A stretch of 34,271 bases of DNA. Origin: Terriglobia bacterium. Lineage in GTDB: Bacteria; Acidobacteriota; Terriglobia; Bryobacterales; Bryobacteraceae. The stretch's first letter is position 1; each line of letters opens with the position of its first letter. The DNA lies in the NCBI GenBank assembly GCA_025358575.1, contig JANYJA010000161.1, forward strand, positions 1-34,271, read 5' to 3'. A program made the translations under genes and the position numbers. This document shows, piece by piece, positions 25,274-34,271 of the stretch. The notes below the pieces were generated by a model. That model did no database searches. It saw only the letters and a program-made list of their open reading frames with translations, and was not told the origin of the DNA.

Positions 25274-26923
25274 TTGAAACTAGCCGCTGTCGACTATCTC
25301 ATCCTAGCCCTGTACTTTGGTTTTGTAATCGCGATTGGCTGGCGATTACGCAAGACTTCCGAGTCGGGAAGCGACTTTCTCACCGGCGGTCGCTCCGTTC
25401 CCGTCTGGATAACCAGTCTCGCTTTTCTAGCAGCGAACCTGGGCGCGCAGGAAGTGATCGGAATGGCCGCATCAGGGGCCAAGTACGGCATTATGACGGC
25501 GCATTTCTACTGGATCGGCGCCGTGCCCGCCATGCTATTTGTCGGCGTTTTCATGATGCCGTTTTATTACGGCAGCAAGGCGCGCTCGGTCCCCGAATAT
25601 TTGAGACTGCGCTTCGACGAGAAAACGCGGGGACTGAACGCCATTACGTTTGCATTCATGACGCTGTTTTCGTCGGGCATCTCCATGTATGCGCTGGGAC
25701 TGCTATTCCGGCTGATTCTTGGTTGGAGCTTCACCGCGTCGGTCCTGCTATCGGCGTCCATCGTCCTGGCCTACACCTATCTCGGCGGACTTAAAAGCGC
25801 CATCTACAACGAAGTGCTGCAATTCTTTCTCATCGTGATGGGATTCTCGCCGCTGGCGATGCTCGCCCTCTGGAAAGCTGGCGGCTGGTCCGGAATGTCG
25901 CATAGATTGCCTGAAGTGATGACGCATACGTGGAAGCATGTCGGGTCGGCGGCCGAGAATCCCATGGGTGTAGAAGTCTTCGGACTGGTGGCAGGGCTCG
26001 GATTTGTGCTTTCGTTCGGCTACTGGTGCACTGACTTTCTGGTGATTCAGCGCGCCATGGCTGCCGACTCCATGTCCGCGGCGCGGCGTACTCCTCTGAT
26101 GGCCGCGTTCCCGAAAATGATTATGCCGTTCATCGTGATTCTTCCCGGCATAGCTGCGCTGGCCCTCACCAGCATGCATACCGGCTATTCACTTCCGCTG
26201 AAGGGCAACGGCTACGATTACGATCAAGCACTAACTACGTTGATGGCGCAATTTTATCCGTCGGGTCTGCTGGGCGTTGGGCTCACCGCATTGATGGCAT
26301 CGTTCATGTCCGGCATGGCCGGCAACGTCACCGCGTTCAACACGGTGTTCACTTACGATATTTACCAGAGCTACATCCGCCCCGGCGCTCCGGACCGCCA
26401 CTATTTGAACGTGGGACGTTTCGCGACCATCGCCGGGACGCTGGCATCGGTGGGGACGGCTTATTTGGCGGCGCAGTTCAACAACATCATGGACTTTCTG
26501 CAGCTCGTCTTCGGTGTGGTGAACGCGCCGCTATTCGCGACATTCCTCCTCGGAATGTTCTGGAAGCGGACTACGGGCCATGGTGCGTTTGTGGGACTAT
26601 GCACCGGTACCGGCGTTGCGGGCATGGTGCTGGCGTGCACCCAAGCGGAGGGGAAAGGCGGGTGGATCACGATCCTGCATACTTTTCCTTCGAGCATGGC
26701 CCAGAATTTCTGGATCGCGATTTTCGCGTGGACATCGTGCTTCCTGATGACGATTGTGGTGAGCCTTGCGACCCGGCCTCGTCCCGATGCAGAGCTCGAA
26801 GGCCTGGTATACGGCCTCACAAAGCTGCCTTCCGATGCCGGGGTAGTATGGTACAAACGCCCCGGACCTCTGGCTATTGTGGTGATTGTGGCACTTGTTT
26901 TTCTGAATATTGCGTTTCGATAG
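25274..26923 (+). CDS. Sodium/solute symporter (SSS family), probably sugar
   Basis: A 549-residue polytopic transporter with about 13-14 helices. The start is TTG 25274; no ATG or GTG in frame lies before the first helix (VDYLILALYFGFVIAIGW). Family signatures are FLTGGRSVPVWITSLAFLAANLGAQEVIGM in the first third and the YTYLGGLKSAIYNE segment. The SGLT branch couples sugar uptake to Na+. Galactokinase is encoded 200 bp downstream in the same run of genes, so galactose or a related hexose is the most likely substrate; this is inference. GGAG lies 12 nt before the TTG, rather far. Confidence 0.9.
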   Translation: MKLAAVDYLILALYFGFVIAIGWRLRKTSESGSDFLTGGRSVPVWITSLAFLAANLGAQEVIGMAASGAKYGIMTAHFYWIGAVPAMLFVGVFMMPFYYGSKARSVPEYLRLRFDEKTRGLNAITFAFMTLFSSGISMYALGLLFRLILGWSFTASVLLSASIVLAYTYLGGLKSAIYNEVLQFFLIVMGFSPLAMLALWKAGGWSGMSHRLPEVMTHTWKHVGSAAENPMGVEVFGLVAGLGFVLSFGYWCTDFLVIQRAMAADSMSAARRTPLMAAFPKMIMPFIVILPGIAALALTSMHTGYSLPLKGNGYDYDQALTTLMAQFYPSGLLGVGLTALMASFMSGMAGNVTAFNTVFTYDIYQSYIRPGAPDRHYLNVGRFATIAGTLASVGTAYLAAQFNNIMDFLQLVFGVVNAPLFATFLLGMFWKRTTGHGAFVGLCTGTGVAGMVLACTQAEGKGGWITILHTFPSSMAQNFWIAIFAWTSCFLMTIVVSLATRPRPDAELEGLVYGLTKLPSDAGVVWYKRPGPLAIVVIVALVFLNIAFR

Positions 26924-26932
26924 GAATAGGTG

Positions 26933-27127
26933 ATGGAGATGGATTTACGCGTACCTTCCGGGCTGTTCTTCGCGTTAACCGGCCTGATCCTGATGGGGGT
27001 TGGCCTGTTCGTGCCAGGCGCTGTTGCACCGATGACCGATATCAACATCAACCTTTACGTTGGACTCGCGATGCTGGCGTTTGGCGGAATCCTGTTGCTG
27101 CTGGCGCGCCGTTCTTTGAGGTCATGA
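26933..27127 (+). CDS. 64-residue two-helix membrane protein
   Basis: Sits between symporter and galactokinase: starts 9 nt after one and overlaps the other by 4 nt (ATGA), which strongly supports it as a gene. GTG 26930, ATG 26933 and ATG 26939 are possible starts; AGGAATAGG lies upstream. Two hydrophobic helices (about 10-31 and 40-58) joined by a loop with PGAVAPMTDIN; the C-terminus is arginine-rich, so both ends are probably cytoplasmic. No family recognised. It may assist the symporter or be an unrelated small membrane protein carried in the operon. Confidence 0.72.
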   Translation: MEMDLRVPSGLFFALTGLILMGVGLFVPGAVAPMTDININLYVGLAMLAFGGILLLLARRSLRS

Positions 27128-28215
27128 GCCGCGAGTTTCGCGCGCCGGGCCGCGTTAACTTGATCGGGGAGCACACCGACTACAATCTTGGATTCGTGCT
27201 GCCGATCGCTCTCGACATGGCTTGCGTGGTGACGCGAACTGAAGGCAGCGATGGGCACATTTCTTTGCATGCCCTCGATCGCGACGAGACCGCGGACTTC
27301 GCGGTGTCGGAGATTGCGCTGTTGAAGCCAATGCACCGGTGGACCGACTATCCCGTTGGAGTTGCGCAGCAACTGCTCAGCAGCGGTTTTCGGATTGACG
27401 CCGCCAAGCTGGAAATTCATAGCACCGTGCCCGAAGGGTCGGGGCTGAGTTCGTCGGCCGCCCTGGAAGTATCCAGCGCTCTGGCGTTGCTTGGGGATCA
27501 ACGGATCGATCCCCTGGAACTGGCAAAGCTTTGCCAGCGCGCGGAGATTGAATTCGTGGGGATGCCTTGCGGCATCATGGACCAGTACATTTCCGTGTTC
27601 GGCAAAGCCAATGCGGCCGTGAGAATCGATTGCCTCAGTCTGGAATACCAGCTAGTGGAGTTGCCGGAAAACGCGGCGATTATCGCAGTGAATTCGATGG
27701 TGAAACACGAGCTGGCAAGCTCGGCCTATCGGGATCGCGTGGAAGAGTGCGCCATGGCGGTAGACGCGATTCAACGCCAGTACCCGGAAGTGAAAAGCTT
27801 GCGCGATGCCACCATGGAGCATTTGGAAAAGGTGAAACTGCCGAACCTGATCTTGCGGCGCGCCCGCCATATTGTCACGGAAAATGCGCGCGTGCTTCTG
27901 TTCGTCAAAGCCGCGGCACGCAGAGATCTGGCACGGATGGGCGAGCTTTTCGTGGAGTCGCACGTCAGCATGCAGCATGACTATGAGATTAGTTGCCCGG
28001 AGATCGATTTTCTGGTGGACGCCGCGGTGGGGATTCCGGGCGTCTACGGCGCGCGCATGACGGGCGGCGGCTTTGGAGGCTGCACCGTGAACTTGGTTCG
28101 TCCCGATGCGGTGAAAAGATTCGAAGAGAGCATCATCGCCGCCTACCAGGAGCGCTTTAGCGTGATTCCGAAAGTATTCGCCTGCGTACCTTCCGAAGGC
28201 GCACGTGAAATCTAG
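27124..28215 (+). CDS. galK: Galactokinase
   Basis: A 363-residue GHMP kinase that phosphorylates D-galactose at C1, the first step of the Leloir pathway. The galactokinase signature GRVNLIGEHTDYN lies near the N-terminus, the GHMP ATP loop PEGSGLSSSAAL in the middle, and MTGGGFGGCTVNL near the end. The open frame extends far upstream, but ATG 27124 overlaps the preceding stop and gives the family's N-terminus, although 15-20 residues shorter than E. coli GalK. No galT or galE is next to it; the SDR at 3042 is not an obvious GalE. With the symporter it makes an uptake-and-phosphorylation unit. Confidence 0.93.
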   Translation: MSREFRAPGRVNLIGEHTDYNLGFVLPIALDMACVVTRTEGSDGHISLHALDRDETADFAVSEIALLKPMHRWTDYPVGVAQQLLSSGFRIDAAKLEIHSTVPEGSGLSSSAALEVSSALALLGDQRIDPLELAKLCQRAEIEFVGMPCGIMDQYISVFGKANAAVRIDCLSLEYQLVELPENAAIIAVNSMVKHELASSAYRDRVEECAMAVDAIQRQYPEVKSLRDATMEHLEKVKLPNLILRRARHIVTENARVLLFVKAAARRDLARMGELFVESHVSMQHDYEISCPEIDFLVDAAVGIPGVYGARMTGGGFGGCTVNLVRPDAVKRFEESIIAAYQERFSVIPKVFACVPSEGAREI

Positions 28216-28220
28216 GCGCC

Positions 28221-28226
28221 TACAAT
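28221..28226 (+). promoter_or_regulatory. Candidate -10 box (TACAAT) 9 nt before miaB
   Basis: TACAATAGA lies in the 20-bp gap between galK and miaB, with the GTG 9 nt further on. It resembles the boxes before yjhG and tyrS. No -35 box is clear. Confidence 0.35.
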
Positions 28227-28235
28227 AGAAGCACC

Positions 28236-29558
28236 GTGCAAAAAACGTTTTACATCGAGACTTTCGGCTGCCAGATGAATGCGCACGATTCCGAGAAGGT
28301 GGTCGGCACGCTGCTGGCTACGGGCTACTCTCAGGTCGAGACTGTCGAAGAAGCCAACTACGTCTTCTATAACACCTGCAGCATTCGCGATAAGGCGGAG
28401 CAGAAGGTGTTTCACCGCCTCGATACTTTCAAGAAAGCGGCGGGAGGGGGAAAGGTATTCGCCGTCCTCGGATGTGTGGCACAGCAGGAAGGCGAGAAGA
28501 TTTTTGCCAAGGCTCCGCATGTGAGTCTGGTCGCGGGCTCCGCCAGTTACACGAAGCTGCCGCAGATGCTGGTGCAACTGGAAGCCGGAAATCGCCGGGT
28601 GACGGGATTGAGTTTCGATACCGACGAAGCCTTTGACACGCCCTACACCCGACGCGACAATCCGCATCGGGCCTACCTGACCATCATCGAAGGGTGCGAC
28701 AAGAGCTGCGCCTATTGCGTGGTGCCGTTTACTCGCGGCCCGGAGCGCAGCCGCACCAGCCAGAGCGTACTGGAAGAAGGGCGGCGCTTGGCGGCGGACG
28801 GGTATACCGAAATCCAACTTCTCGGGCAGAATGTGAACAGCTACCGCGATCCTTCTCCGGTGGGCTGGGATTTCGCGACGCTGCTTTCAAAAGTTGGCGA
28901 AATTCCGGGCATGCGTCGGGTGCGCTTTACGACGTCGCATCCGCGCGATTTCGTAAAGCCGATCATCGATGCCATCGACGAGAATCCGAACTTGTGTAAT
29001 CACGTGCACCTGCCGGTGCAGTCCGGTTCCACGCGAGTGCTTGCGGCGATGCAGCGTCTGTACACGCGTGACCAATACATGCAGCGCATCGAATGGATGA
29101 AGAACGCCAGGCGGCCGATAGCCATCACGACGGACATCATCGTCGGCTTCCCGGGCGAGACTGAGACGGATTTCGAAGATACTCTCAAGCTGCTCGACGA
29201 GGTGCGGTACGATTCGCTCTTCGCATTCAAATATTCGGTGCGGCCAAACACCGCGGCGCTCACGATGCCGGGACAGATCCCCGAAGAAGAAAAAACGCGG
29301 CGCATCCAGATTGTTTTGGAGCGGCAGCGGGCTATCCAGATCCGGCTCAATTCCGATCTCATCGGCAACGTGGAAGAAGTGCTTGTGGAGGGCCAGAACA
29401 AGGCCTTGGGACAGTGGATTGGGCGCACTTCGCAGCACCGCCCGTTGAACTTTGCATCCCAACCTGGCGAGTCGCTCTTAGGCACGTATTTGCCGGTGCG
29501 CGTGACGCGCGCGGGACCCAATTCGCTGGTCGGGGAGCGCGTTACCCCTGTGGTGTAA
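28236..29558 (+). CDS. miaB: tRNA (N6-isopentenyl adenosine-37 C2)-methylthiotransferase MiaB
   Basis: A 440-residue radical-SAM methylthiotransferase that completes ms2i6A37 in tRNAs reading UNN codons. The N-terminal domain has the three ligands of the auxiliary cluster, C12 (TFGCQMN), C48 (NTCSIRDKAEQ) and C80 (LGCVAQ); the radical-SAM motif is C154-x3-C158-x2-C161 (GCDKSCAYC). A TRAM domain for tRNA binding closes the protein (about 375-438). NTCSIRDKAEQKV and GCDKSCAYCVVPFTRG separate it from RimO and MtaB. The start is GTG 28236. It overlaps nothing and is followed closely by the bifunctional-nuclease-family gene, a neighbour often seen. Confidence 0.96.
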   Translation: MQKTFYIETFGCQMNAHDSEKVVGTLLATGYSQVETVEEANYVFYNTCSIRDKAEQKVFHRLDTFKKAAGGGKVFAVLGCVAQQEGEKIFAKAPHVSLVAGSASYTKLPQMLVQLEAGNRRVTGLSFDTDEAFDTPYTRRDNPHRAYLTIIEGCDKSCAYCVVPFTRGPERSRTSQSVLEEGRRLAADGYTEIQLLGQNVNSYRDPSPVGWDFATLLSKVGEIPGMRRVRFTTSHPRDFVKPIIDAIDENPNLCNHVHLPVQSGSTRVLAAMQRLYTRDQYMQRIEWMKNARRPIAITTDIIVGFPGETETDFEDTLKLLDEVRYDSLFAFKYSVRPNTAALTMPGQIPEEEKTRRIQIVLERQRAIQIRLNSDLIGNVEEVLVEGQNKALGQWIGRTSQHRPLNFASQPGESLLGTYLPVRVTRAGPNSLVGERVTPVV

Positions 29559-29578
29559 TGAATTCAGGGGAGGGGCTC

Positions 29579-30064
29579 ATGGAAGTTGAAATGAAGATCC
29601 GGGGTCTGATGATGGATCCGGCGACAAACATGCCGATCGTGATTCTGAAAGATGTCGGCAGCAATATGGTTCTCCCCATCTGGGTGGGCATCTACGAGGC
29701 CAACGCGATTGCGCTCGAAATCGAGAAGGTAGCGACGCCGCGTCCGATGACGCACGATTTATTGAAGAGCGTGCTTCTCGGGCTGCATACGGGGATTCGC
29801 AAAGTTGTGGTGAGCGAGTTGAAGGAAGACACTTTTTACGCTTTGATTTGGTTGGAGCGTGAGGGCGAGTTGATTTCGGTGGATTCACGGCCGAGTGACG
29901 CGCTGGCGCTAGCATTGCGGCTGGACTGTCCGATCTTTGTGGATGATTCGGTGCTGAAGTCGTCGAAGTTGACCGCGACTGTGTCGGACAAAGTAAATAA
30001 CGAGGAACTTCGCCGCTGGCTCGAAGGGCTGAACGACGAAGATCTCGGGCGATATAAAATGTAG
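29579..30064 (+). CDS. Bifunctional nuclease (BFN/DUF151) family protein
   Basis: A 161-residue cytoplasmic protein. Residues about 5-135 are the BFN domain, with VILKDVGSNMVLPIWVGIYEANAIALE and RPMTHDLLKSVL motifs and the RPSDALALALRLDCPIFVDDSVL segment that marks the family. Residues about 136-160 form an acidic/basic tail (NNEELRRWLEGLNDEDLGR), like a UvrB/C-type helix. Some members cut RNA and DNA; most are untested. ATG 29579 follows AGGGGAGGGG by 3-5 nt, so it is preferred over the in-frame ATG 29558 that overlaps the miaB stop. Likely co-transcribed with miaB. Confidence 0.9.
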   Translation: MEVEMKIRGLMMDPATNMPIVILKDVGSNMVLPIWVGIYEANAIALEIEKVATPRPMTHDLLKSVLLGLHTGIRKVVVSELKEDTFYALIWLEREGELISVDSRPSDALALALRLDCPIFVDDSVLKSSKLTATVSDKVNNEELRRWLEGLNDEDLGRYKM

Positions 30065-30087
30065 TTCGCGCCATGCTCGGGGGGTGG

Positions 30088-30093
30088 CATAAT
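30088..30093 (+). promoter_or_regulatory. Candidate -10 box (CATAAT) 6 nt before the S9 peptidase
   Basis: CATAAT matches the -10 consensus at 5 of 6 positions and is followed by TGCTCA and ATG 30100. A weak TTCGCG lies 17 nt upstream. It favours ATG 30100 as the start over ATG 30073. Confidence 0.38.
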
Positions 30094-30099
30094 TGCTCA

Positions 30100-32181
30100 A
30101 TGCTCCCGCGCTTGGCGCTATTTTTGGCTTGCACTGCATCCCTTTGGGCAGCCAAACTGCCTTCCCCCTTTTCACTTGAGCAGGTTCTTGGTTCCCCGTT
30201 CCCGACTGAATTGAGAGCTGCGCCAACTGGCGGCGCCGTGGCGTGGATTGTGAATGCGCGGGGAGTTCGCAACGTTTGGATCGCGGAAGCTCCCGGCTAC
30301 CTGGGCCGCCAGCTTACCAACTACACCGAAGACGACGGGATGGAAATTTCAGATCTTGCATGGAGTCCGGACGCGCGCACGCTGGTGTACGTTCGCGGCG
30401 ATGGCACGAACGGCAAGGGCGAGTACCCTAACCCGATTAGCGAACCCGCGGGCGTGGAGCAGAATGTAAGTGCGGTTTCGATAATCGGAGGCGCACCGCG
30501 CGCGCTCGGCGTGGGGTCGCACCCGGCCATTTCGCCGGACCAGACTGCCGCATTCGTCTTCAAGGGCCAGATCTGGTCCGCGCCTCTGGATGCGCACGCA
30601 AAGGCCGTTCAATTGATTCATGCCCGTGGCAGCGCGTCGCAATTACGCTGGGCTCGGGACGGAACGCGCCTAGTCTTTGACAGCGATCGCGTGGATCATG
30701 CATTCATCGGAGTCTACTCCGTCGCCGGCAAATCACTCAACTTTCTGGACCCTTCGGCCGATCGTGATTCGCAGCCGGAGTGGTCGCCGGATGGAAAACA
30801 AATCGCGTTCATTCGAGAGCCGGCGTCGCGCTACGCGTTTTTTTTTGGGCCTAAGCGAACTGCTGAACCATGGTCCATTCGCGTGGCCGACGCAACCTCG
30901 GGCAAGTCTCGCGAGGTATGGCACGCCGACCCAGGGCAGGGCAGCGCGTTTTTTCCCGTGAGCGCGACGAACCAGTTGCTGTGGGCGAAGAGCGATCGCC
31001 TGATTTTTCCCTGGGAGCGCGATGGATGGATGCATCTTTATGCAACGAGTGTGCGAGAGGGCGGCGCAACTTTGCTGACACCCGGCGATTTCGAAGTGGA
31101 GCACGTCACCCTCACCCCCGATGGCGCGCACGTAATTTATTCGTCGAATCAAGATGATATCGACCGTCGACACATTTGGAAAGTCGCTGTGGATGGCGGC
31201 GCGCCCGTCGCCGTGACGGCCGCGACAAAGTCATCACAGATTGAGTGGGAGCCCGCGGTTACAAGCGACGGGCACGCGATTGCGGTGCTGCATTCGGACG
31301 CCCAACATCCCGCTCGTGCAGCCGTTATCGTGGGGACCGCACTTCCTCGCGATCTCGCGCCCGCCTCTATGCCGCCGGACTTTCCTTCCGATGCCATGGC
31401 GACTCCCGAACTGGTCATTCTCAGCGGCGCCGACGGCATGAAGCTGCACGGGCAGCTTTTCCTCCCGACTTCGCACGCCGGGCCAAAACATCCAGCCGTC
31501 GTTTTCTTCCACGGAGGCTCGCGCCGCCAGATGCTGCTCGGGTGGCACTACATGTTCTATTACCACCAGGCATACGCGTTCAACCAATACCTGGCGAGCC
31601 AGGGATACGTGGTGCTCTCGGTGAATTATCGCAGCGGCGTGGGCTACGGTTTGAATTTTCGCGAGGCCGTGGATTACGGTGCGACGGGCGGCAGCGAATA
31701 CAACGATGTGCTTGGGGCAGGACTTTATTTGCGCGGTCGGGCGGACGTGGACCCGGCGCGCATTGGGCTGTGGGGCGGATCGTACGGCGGATATATGACG
31801 GCCATGGGGCTAGCGCGCGCATCGGATCTATTTGCCGCGGGAGTCGATCTGCACGGCGTGCACGATTGGAATCTGGAAATCACTAATTTCATCCCGTCCT
31901 ACGATCCGGAAAAACGAGTGGATGAGGCGCGCGTGGCGTTCAACTCCTCGCCGATGGCGTTCGTGGATACATGGCGCTCGCCCGTGCTGTTGATCCATGG
32001 GGACGACGACCGCAACGTTCCTTTTGCCGAAACCGTGATGCTGGTTGAGGCGCTTCGAAAGCGGCACGTGCCAATCGAGCAGTTAATTTTCCCCGATGAG
32101 ATCCACGACCTGCTGGTGCATCGGCACTGGCTTGAGGCGTATCACGCGGCCGATAGTTTCCTCGCGCGCTACTTACAATAG
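30100..32181 (+). CDS. Exported S9 family peptidase (DPP-IV / acylaminoacyl-peptidase-like)
   Basis: A 693-residue serine peptidase acting on short peptides, often after proline. Signal peptide 1-17 (ending SLWAA) from ATG 30100; ATG 30073 would add nine residues and spoil the signal. Residues about 25-425 form a WD40/TolB-like propeller with repeated [22 protein letters not shown] and [13 protein letters not shown] blades. The alpha/beta-hydrolase domain follows: oxyanion region [10 protein letters not shown], nucleophile S561 in GGSYGGYM, acid D637 in HGDDDRNVP, and histidine in FPDEIHDLL. All catalytic residues are present. It complements the exported Xaa-Pro aminopeptidase at 18195 in peptide scavenging. 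Confidence 0.92.
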   Translation: MLPRLALFLACTASLWAAKLPSPFSLEQVLGSPFPTELRAAPTGGAVAWIVNARGVRNVWIAEAPGYLGRQLTNYTEDDGMEISDLAWSPDARTLVYVRGDGTNGKGEYPNPISEPAGVEQNVSAVSIIGGAPRALGVGSHPAISPDQTAAFVFKGQIWSAPLDAHAKAVQLIHARGSASQLRWARDGTRLVFDSDRVDHAFIGVYSVAGKSLNFLDPSADRDSQPEWSPDGKQIAFIREPASRYAFFFGPKRTAEPWSIRVADATSGKSREVWHADPGQGSAFFPVSATNQLLWAKSDRLIFPWERDGWMHLYATSVREGGATLLTPGDFEVEHVTLTPDGAHVIYSSNQDDIDRRHIWKVAVDGGAPVAVTAATKSSQIEWEPAVTSDGHAIAVLHSDAQHPARAAVIVGTALPRDLAPASMPPDFPSDAMATPELVILSGADGMKLHGQLFLPTSHAGPKHPAVVFFHGGSRRQMLLGWHYMFYYHQAYAFNQYLASQGYVVLSVNYRSGVGYGLNFREAVDYGATGGSEYNDVLGAGLYLRGRADVDPARIGLWGGSYGGYMTAMGLARASDLFAAGVDLHGVHDWNLEITNFIPSYDPEKRVDEARVAFNSSPMAFVDTWRSPVLLIHGDDDRNVPFAETVMLVEALRKRHVPIEQLIFPDEIHDLLVHRHWLEAYHAADSFLARYLQ
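32174..32179 (+). promoter_or_regulatory. Candidate -10 box (TACAAT) 7 nt before tyrS
   Basis: TACAATAGA spans the last codons of the S9 gene (Leu-Gln-stop), and the GTG of tyrS begins 7 nt later. It may be a real internal promoter or simply the coding sequence for Leu-Gln-stop. Confidence 0.32.
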
Positions 32182-32186
32182 ACGGA

Positions 32187-33368
32187 GTGCCTACCGTCGA
32201 CGACCAATTAATTTATTTAAAGAAAGGCCTCGCCGAACTCATACGCGAAGACGACTTGCGCGCGCGGCTCATGCAGGCGGGCAAAGAAGGCCGGGTGCTG
32301 CGAGTCAAGGCCGGGTTCGACCCCACGGCGCCGGATTTGCACTTGGGACACACCGTGCTGCTGCGCAAGATGAAACACTTCCAGGACCTAGGGCATCAGG
32401 TCATTTTTCTGATTGGCGACACCACGGCGATGATCGGCGACCCCTCGGGCCGCAATACCGCGCGCCCTCCAATGACGCAGGAGCAGATCGTCGTTAATTC
32501 TGAAACTTACAAGCGGCAGGTGTTTAGGATTCTGGATCCGGAGAAGACAGAAATTCGCTTCAATAGCGAATGGCTGGAGAAATTTAGCTTCCAAGATGTA
32601 ATCCGGCTGTGCTCGAAATACACCGTGGCGCGGATTCTGGAACGCGACGATTTTTCGAAACGTTATAGCGACAAGGTTCCAATCTCCGTTCACGAATTGC
32701 TCTATCCGCTGGCACAGGCTTACGATTCGGTGGCGCTAAAGTGTGATGTGGAAATGGGCGGCACCGATCAAAAATTCAACCTGCTGGTGGGCCGTGAAAT
32801 TCAGAAAGACTTTGGTCAAGCGCCTCAAATCGTAGCGACGGTTCCGATTCTCGAAGGTCTCGACGGCGAGAAGAAAATGTCGAAGTCGCTCGGCAATTAT
32901 ATCGGGATCACGGAACCTGCCGAGGTGATGTTTCGTAAGGTGATGCAGATCGGCGACGAGTTGATGTTCCGTTATTATGAACTGCTGACCGACAAGAGCT
33001 TGACCGACATCGCCCAGTTGCGTCAGCGGCATCCGATGGACGCGAAGCTGGATCTGGCACGCCTGATCGTTACGGATTTTCATTCCTCAGACGACGCCGT
33101 CCGTGCCGCCGAGGAATTTACGCGCGTCGTGCGCCAGAAGGAAGTTCCATCGGAGATCCCGGTGGTCCAACTCGATGAGCGTCTTCGTATTGACAAGTTG
33201 CTGGTGAAGGTAGGGCTTGCTCCATCGGTGAGCGAAGCAGTTCGCAGGCTCAAAGCCAACGCCGTGGAAATTAACGGGTCGCGCGTCTCCGATCTTTCCT
33301 TCAACAGCGCCGAGAGGGAGCTGCTGATCCAGGTCGGCAAGAACTGGCGTCGCGTGCTGCTTCCTTAA
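32187..33368 (+). CDS. tyrS: Tyrosine--tRNA ligase
   Basis: A 393-residue class I aminoacyl-tRNA synthetase charging tRNA-Tyr. HIGH motif as HLGH (52-55), KMSKS exact at 230-234, tyrosine-site segments [12 protein letters not shown] and [12 protein letters not shown]...[15 protein letters not shown], and a C-terminal S4 RNA-binding domain (about 330-390: [23 protein letters not shown]...VEINGSRV). It resembles the TyrZ-like bacterial subgroup rather than E. coli TyrS. The start is GTG 32187, 5 nt after the peptidase stop; GGAG overlaps too closely to be a ribosome site. I see no T-box leader. Confidence 0.96.
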   Translation: MPTVDDQLIYLKKGLAELIREDDLRARLMQAGKEGRVLRVKAGFDPTAPDLHLGHTVLLRKMKHFQDLGHQVIFLIGDTTAMIGDPSGRNTARPPMTQEQIVVNSETYKRQVFRILDPEKTEIRFNSEWLEKFSFQDVIRLCSKYTVARILERDDFSKRYSDKVPISVHELLYPLAQAYDSVALKCDVEMGGTDQKFNLLVGREIQKDFGQAPQIVATVPILEGLDGEKKMSKSLGNYIGITEPAEVMFRKVMQIGDELMFRYYELLTDKSLTDIAQLRQRHPMDAKLDLARLIVTDFHSSDDAVRAAEEFTRVVRQKEVPSEIPVVQLDERLRIDKLLVKVGLAPSVSEAVRRLKANAVEINGSRVSDLSFNSAERELLIQVGKNWRRVLLP

Positions 33369-34271
33369 ATGATTGCCACGCGCGATAATCTTCTGCTATC
33401 TGCGGACTCCATCCGCGCCCACAAGCTCCGCGCTATTCTCACGGTGATCGGCCTCACCATGGGTGTGGCAACGCTCATCACGGTGATGACTTTGGTCCAG
33501 GGCGCCAATAAATATGTGGAGCAGAAGATCGCGAACCTTGGAACCAACGTGTTCCGAATTGCGCGCACGCCGTTCGCCGTCACGGACTTCACGCTGGTGG
33601 TGAAGGCGCTTCGCAATAAGCACATTACGTTGGAAGACATGCAGACGGTGGCGGAACAATGTGTTCACTGTCAGGCGGTGGGGGCGTCGGAATCAGCGTC
33701 GGTTTCGATCAACTACAAGAACAAGCAGCTCGATGATGCGACCCTGTATGGCCACACGCCGAATATGGTCGACATCGACACGCGGACGGTGGACGAGGGG
33801 CGGTACTTCACCGAGTCCGAGGACCAGCACAGCGCGGCGGTGTGTTTAATCGGCGATAAGCTGCTGCACGAATTCTTCGAAGGGATCGATCCTCTGGGTC
33901 AAACGGTGCGCGTCGCGAATCAGGAATTTCGCATTGTGGGAACGTTCGAGAAGATCGGTTCGGTGCTGGGTCAAGACCAGGACAACTTCATTGTGATCCC
34001 GCTGAGTTCGTTCCTGCGCTTTCGAGGGTCGGCGCGATCGAGTCTAACGCTGGAAGTGAAAGCCACCGGGGGCGAGAAGATTTTCCAGCAGGCGCAAGAT
34101 GAAGCCCGCGTGATTCTGCGCGTGCGCCGGCACAACGTGGGCGCGGCGGACGACGATTTTTTCATCGGCACATCCCAGAGTTACATCTCGTTGTGGCAGA
34201 GCATCAGCGGCGCGTTCTTCGCTGTATTCGTAATGGTGAGTTCCATATCGGCGGTGGTGGGCGGCATCGTC
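33369..34271 (+). CDS. ABC transporter permease, MacB/FtsX-like, N-terminal 301 residues, cut by window edge
   Basis: The frame starts at ATG 33369, directly after the tyrS stop, and runs to the right edge. The N-terminus has the MacB_PCD layout: a cytoplasmic AHKLRAILTVIGLTMGVATLI with the first membrane helix (about 20-44), then a large periplasmic domain (about 45-265) with IANLGTNVFRI, a CVHC pair and GDKLLHEFF...DPLGQTVRV...FRIVGTFEK. A second helix begins near 283 (AFFAVFVMVSSISAVVGG). Such permeases work with a MacB/LolD-type ATPase on lipoproteins, peptides or drugs. Three or four helices would be in the whole protein, and the ATPase should lie just outside. There is no ribosome site beyond the coupling to tyrS. 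Confidence 0.9.
   Translation, partial: MIATRDNLLLSADSIRAHKLRAILTVIGLTMGVATLITVMTLVQGANKYVEQKIANLGTNVFRIARTPFAVTDFTLVVKALRNKHITLEDMQTVAEQCVHCQAVGASESASVSINYKNKQLDDATLYGHTPNMVDIDTRTVDEGRYFTESEDQHSAAVCLIGDKLLHEFFEGIDPLGQTVRVANQEFRIVGTFEKIGSVLGQDQDNFIVIPLSSFLRFRGSARSSLTLEVKATGGEKIFQQAQDEARVILRVRRHNVGAADDDFFIGTSQSYISLWQSISGAFFAVFVMVSSISAVVGGIV

Noticed and set aside
26599-27123. Upstream extension of the galactokinase frame
   Set aside because: It is out of frame with the real symporter gene it overlaps; the galactokinase signature starts directly after ATG 27124.

Overview
The window is about 34 kb of compact, moderately GC-rich bacterial chromosome with no rRNA, tRNA, CRISPR array, insertion sequence or prophage that I can see. 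The content points to an acidobacterium of the Solibacter/Bryobacter type. The clearest marker is a secreted protein ending in the domain known as TIGR03437 (the 'Solibacter uncharacterized' C-terminal domain). Supporting signs are a BlaI/M56 pair whose sensor ends in a TonB-type C-terminal domain, several secreted peptidases, and many GTG/TTG starts. The assignment is inference; no phylogenetic marker was searched.

Layout. 1-3983: sugar-acid catabolism, with a YjhG/YagF-type dehydratase (cut by the left edge), a GalD/ManD-like enolase-superfamily dehydratase and an extended SDR, interrupted by a small gamma-glutamylcyclotransferase-like gene. 4149-8946: an HD-GYP response regulator overlapping a soluble PAS hybrid histidine kinase, then a 721-residue three-helix membrane protein I cannot assign. 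8947-11978, minus strand: Nudix hydrolase, two related small proteins (one Tat-exported), a small protein with a UvrC-like YIG segment, and the TIGR03437 protein. 12033-14709: ArsA-type ATPase with an HSP20-like tail, a 75-residue partner overlapping it, and a Tat-exported histidinol-phosphate-aminotransferase homologue. 14761-18131: a SulP transporter without STAS domain, convergent and overlapping with a BON protein, then thiC and a 19-residue lysine-rich ORF. 18195-22675: secreted Xaa-Pro aminopeptidase, CHASE2 histidine kinase and sigma-54 response regulator in one apparent operon. 22974-25178: BlaI repressor, M56/TonB sensor protease and a secreted CarboxypepD/TonB protein behind an elaborate regulatory region. 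25274-28215: sodium/solute symporter, small two-helix protein and galactokinase, a likely galactose uptake and phosphorylation operon. 28236-34271: miaB, a bifunctional-nuclease-family gene, an S9 peptidase, tyrS and the start of a MacB-like ABC permease.

Signals of most interest are: (1) a recurrent TANNNT box 5-9 nt before the start codon of six genes that head or may head transcription units (yjhG, arsA, pepP, miaB, S9 peptidase, tyrS), with no evident Shine-Dalgarno, suggesting leaderless transcription; (2) nested inverted repeats before blaI, one straddling a good promoter; (3) a dyad joining two -10 boxes between the thiC side and pepP; and (4) several gene pairs with no described function, namely ArsA with its 75-aa partner, the paralogous small-protein cluster, and the 721-aa membrane protein beside the signalling genes.
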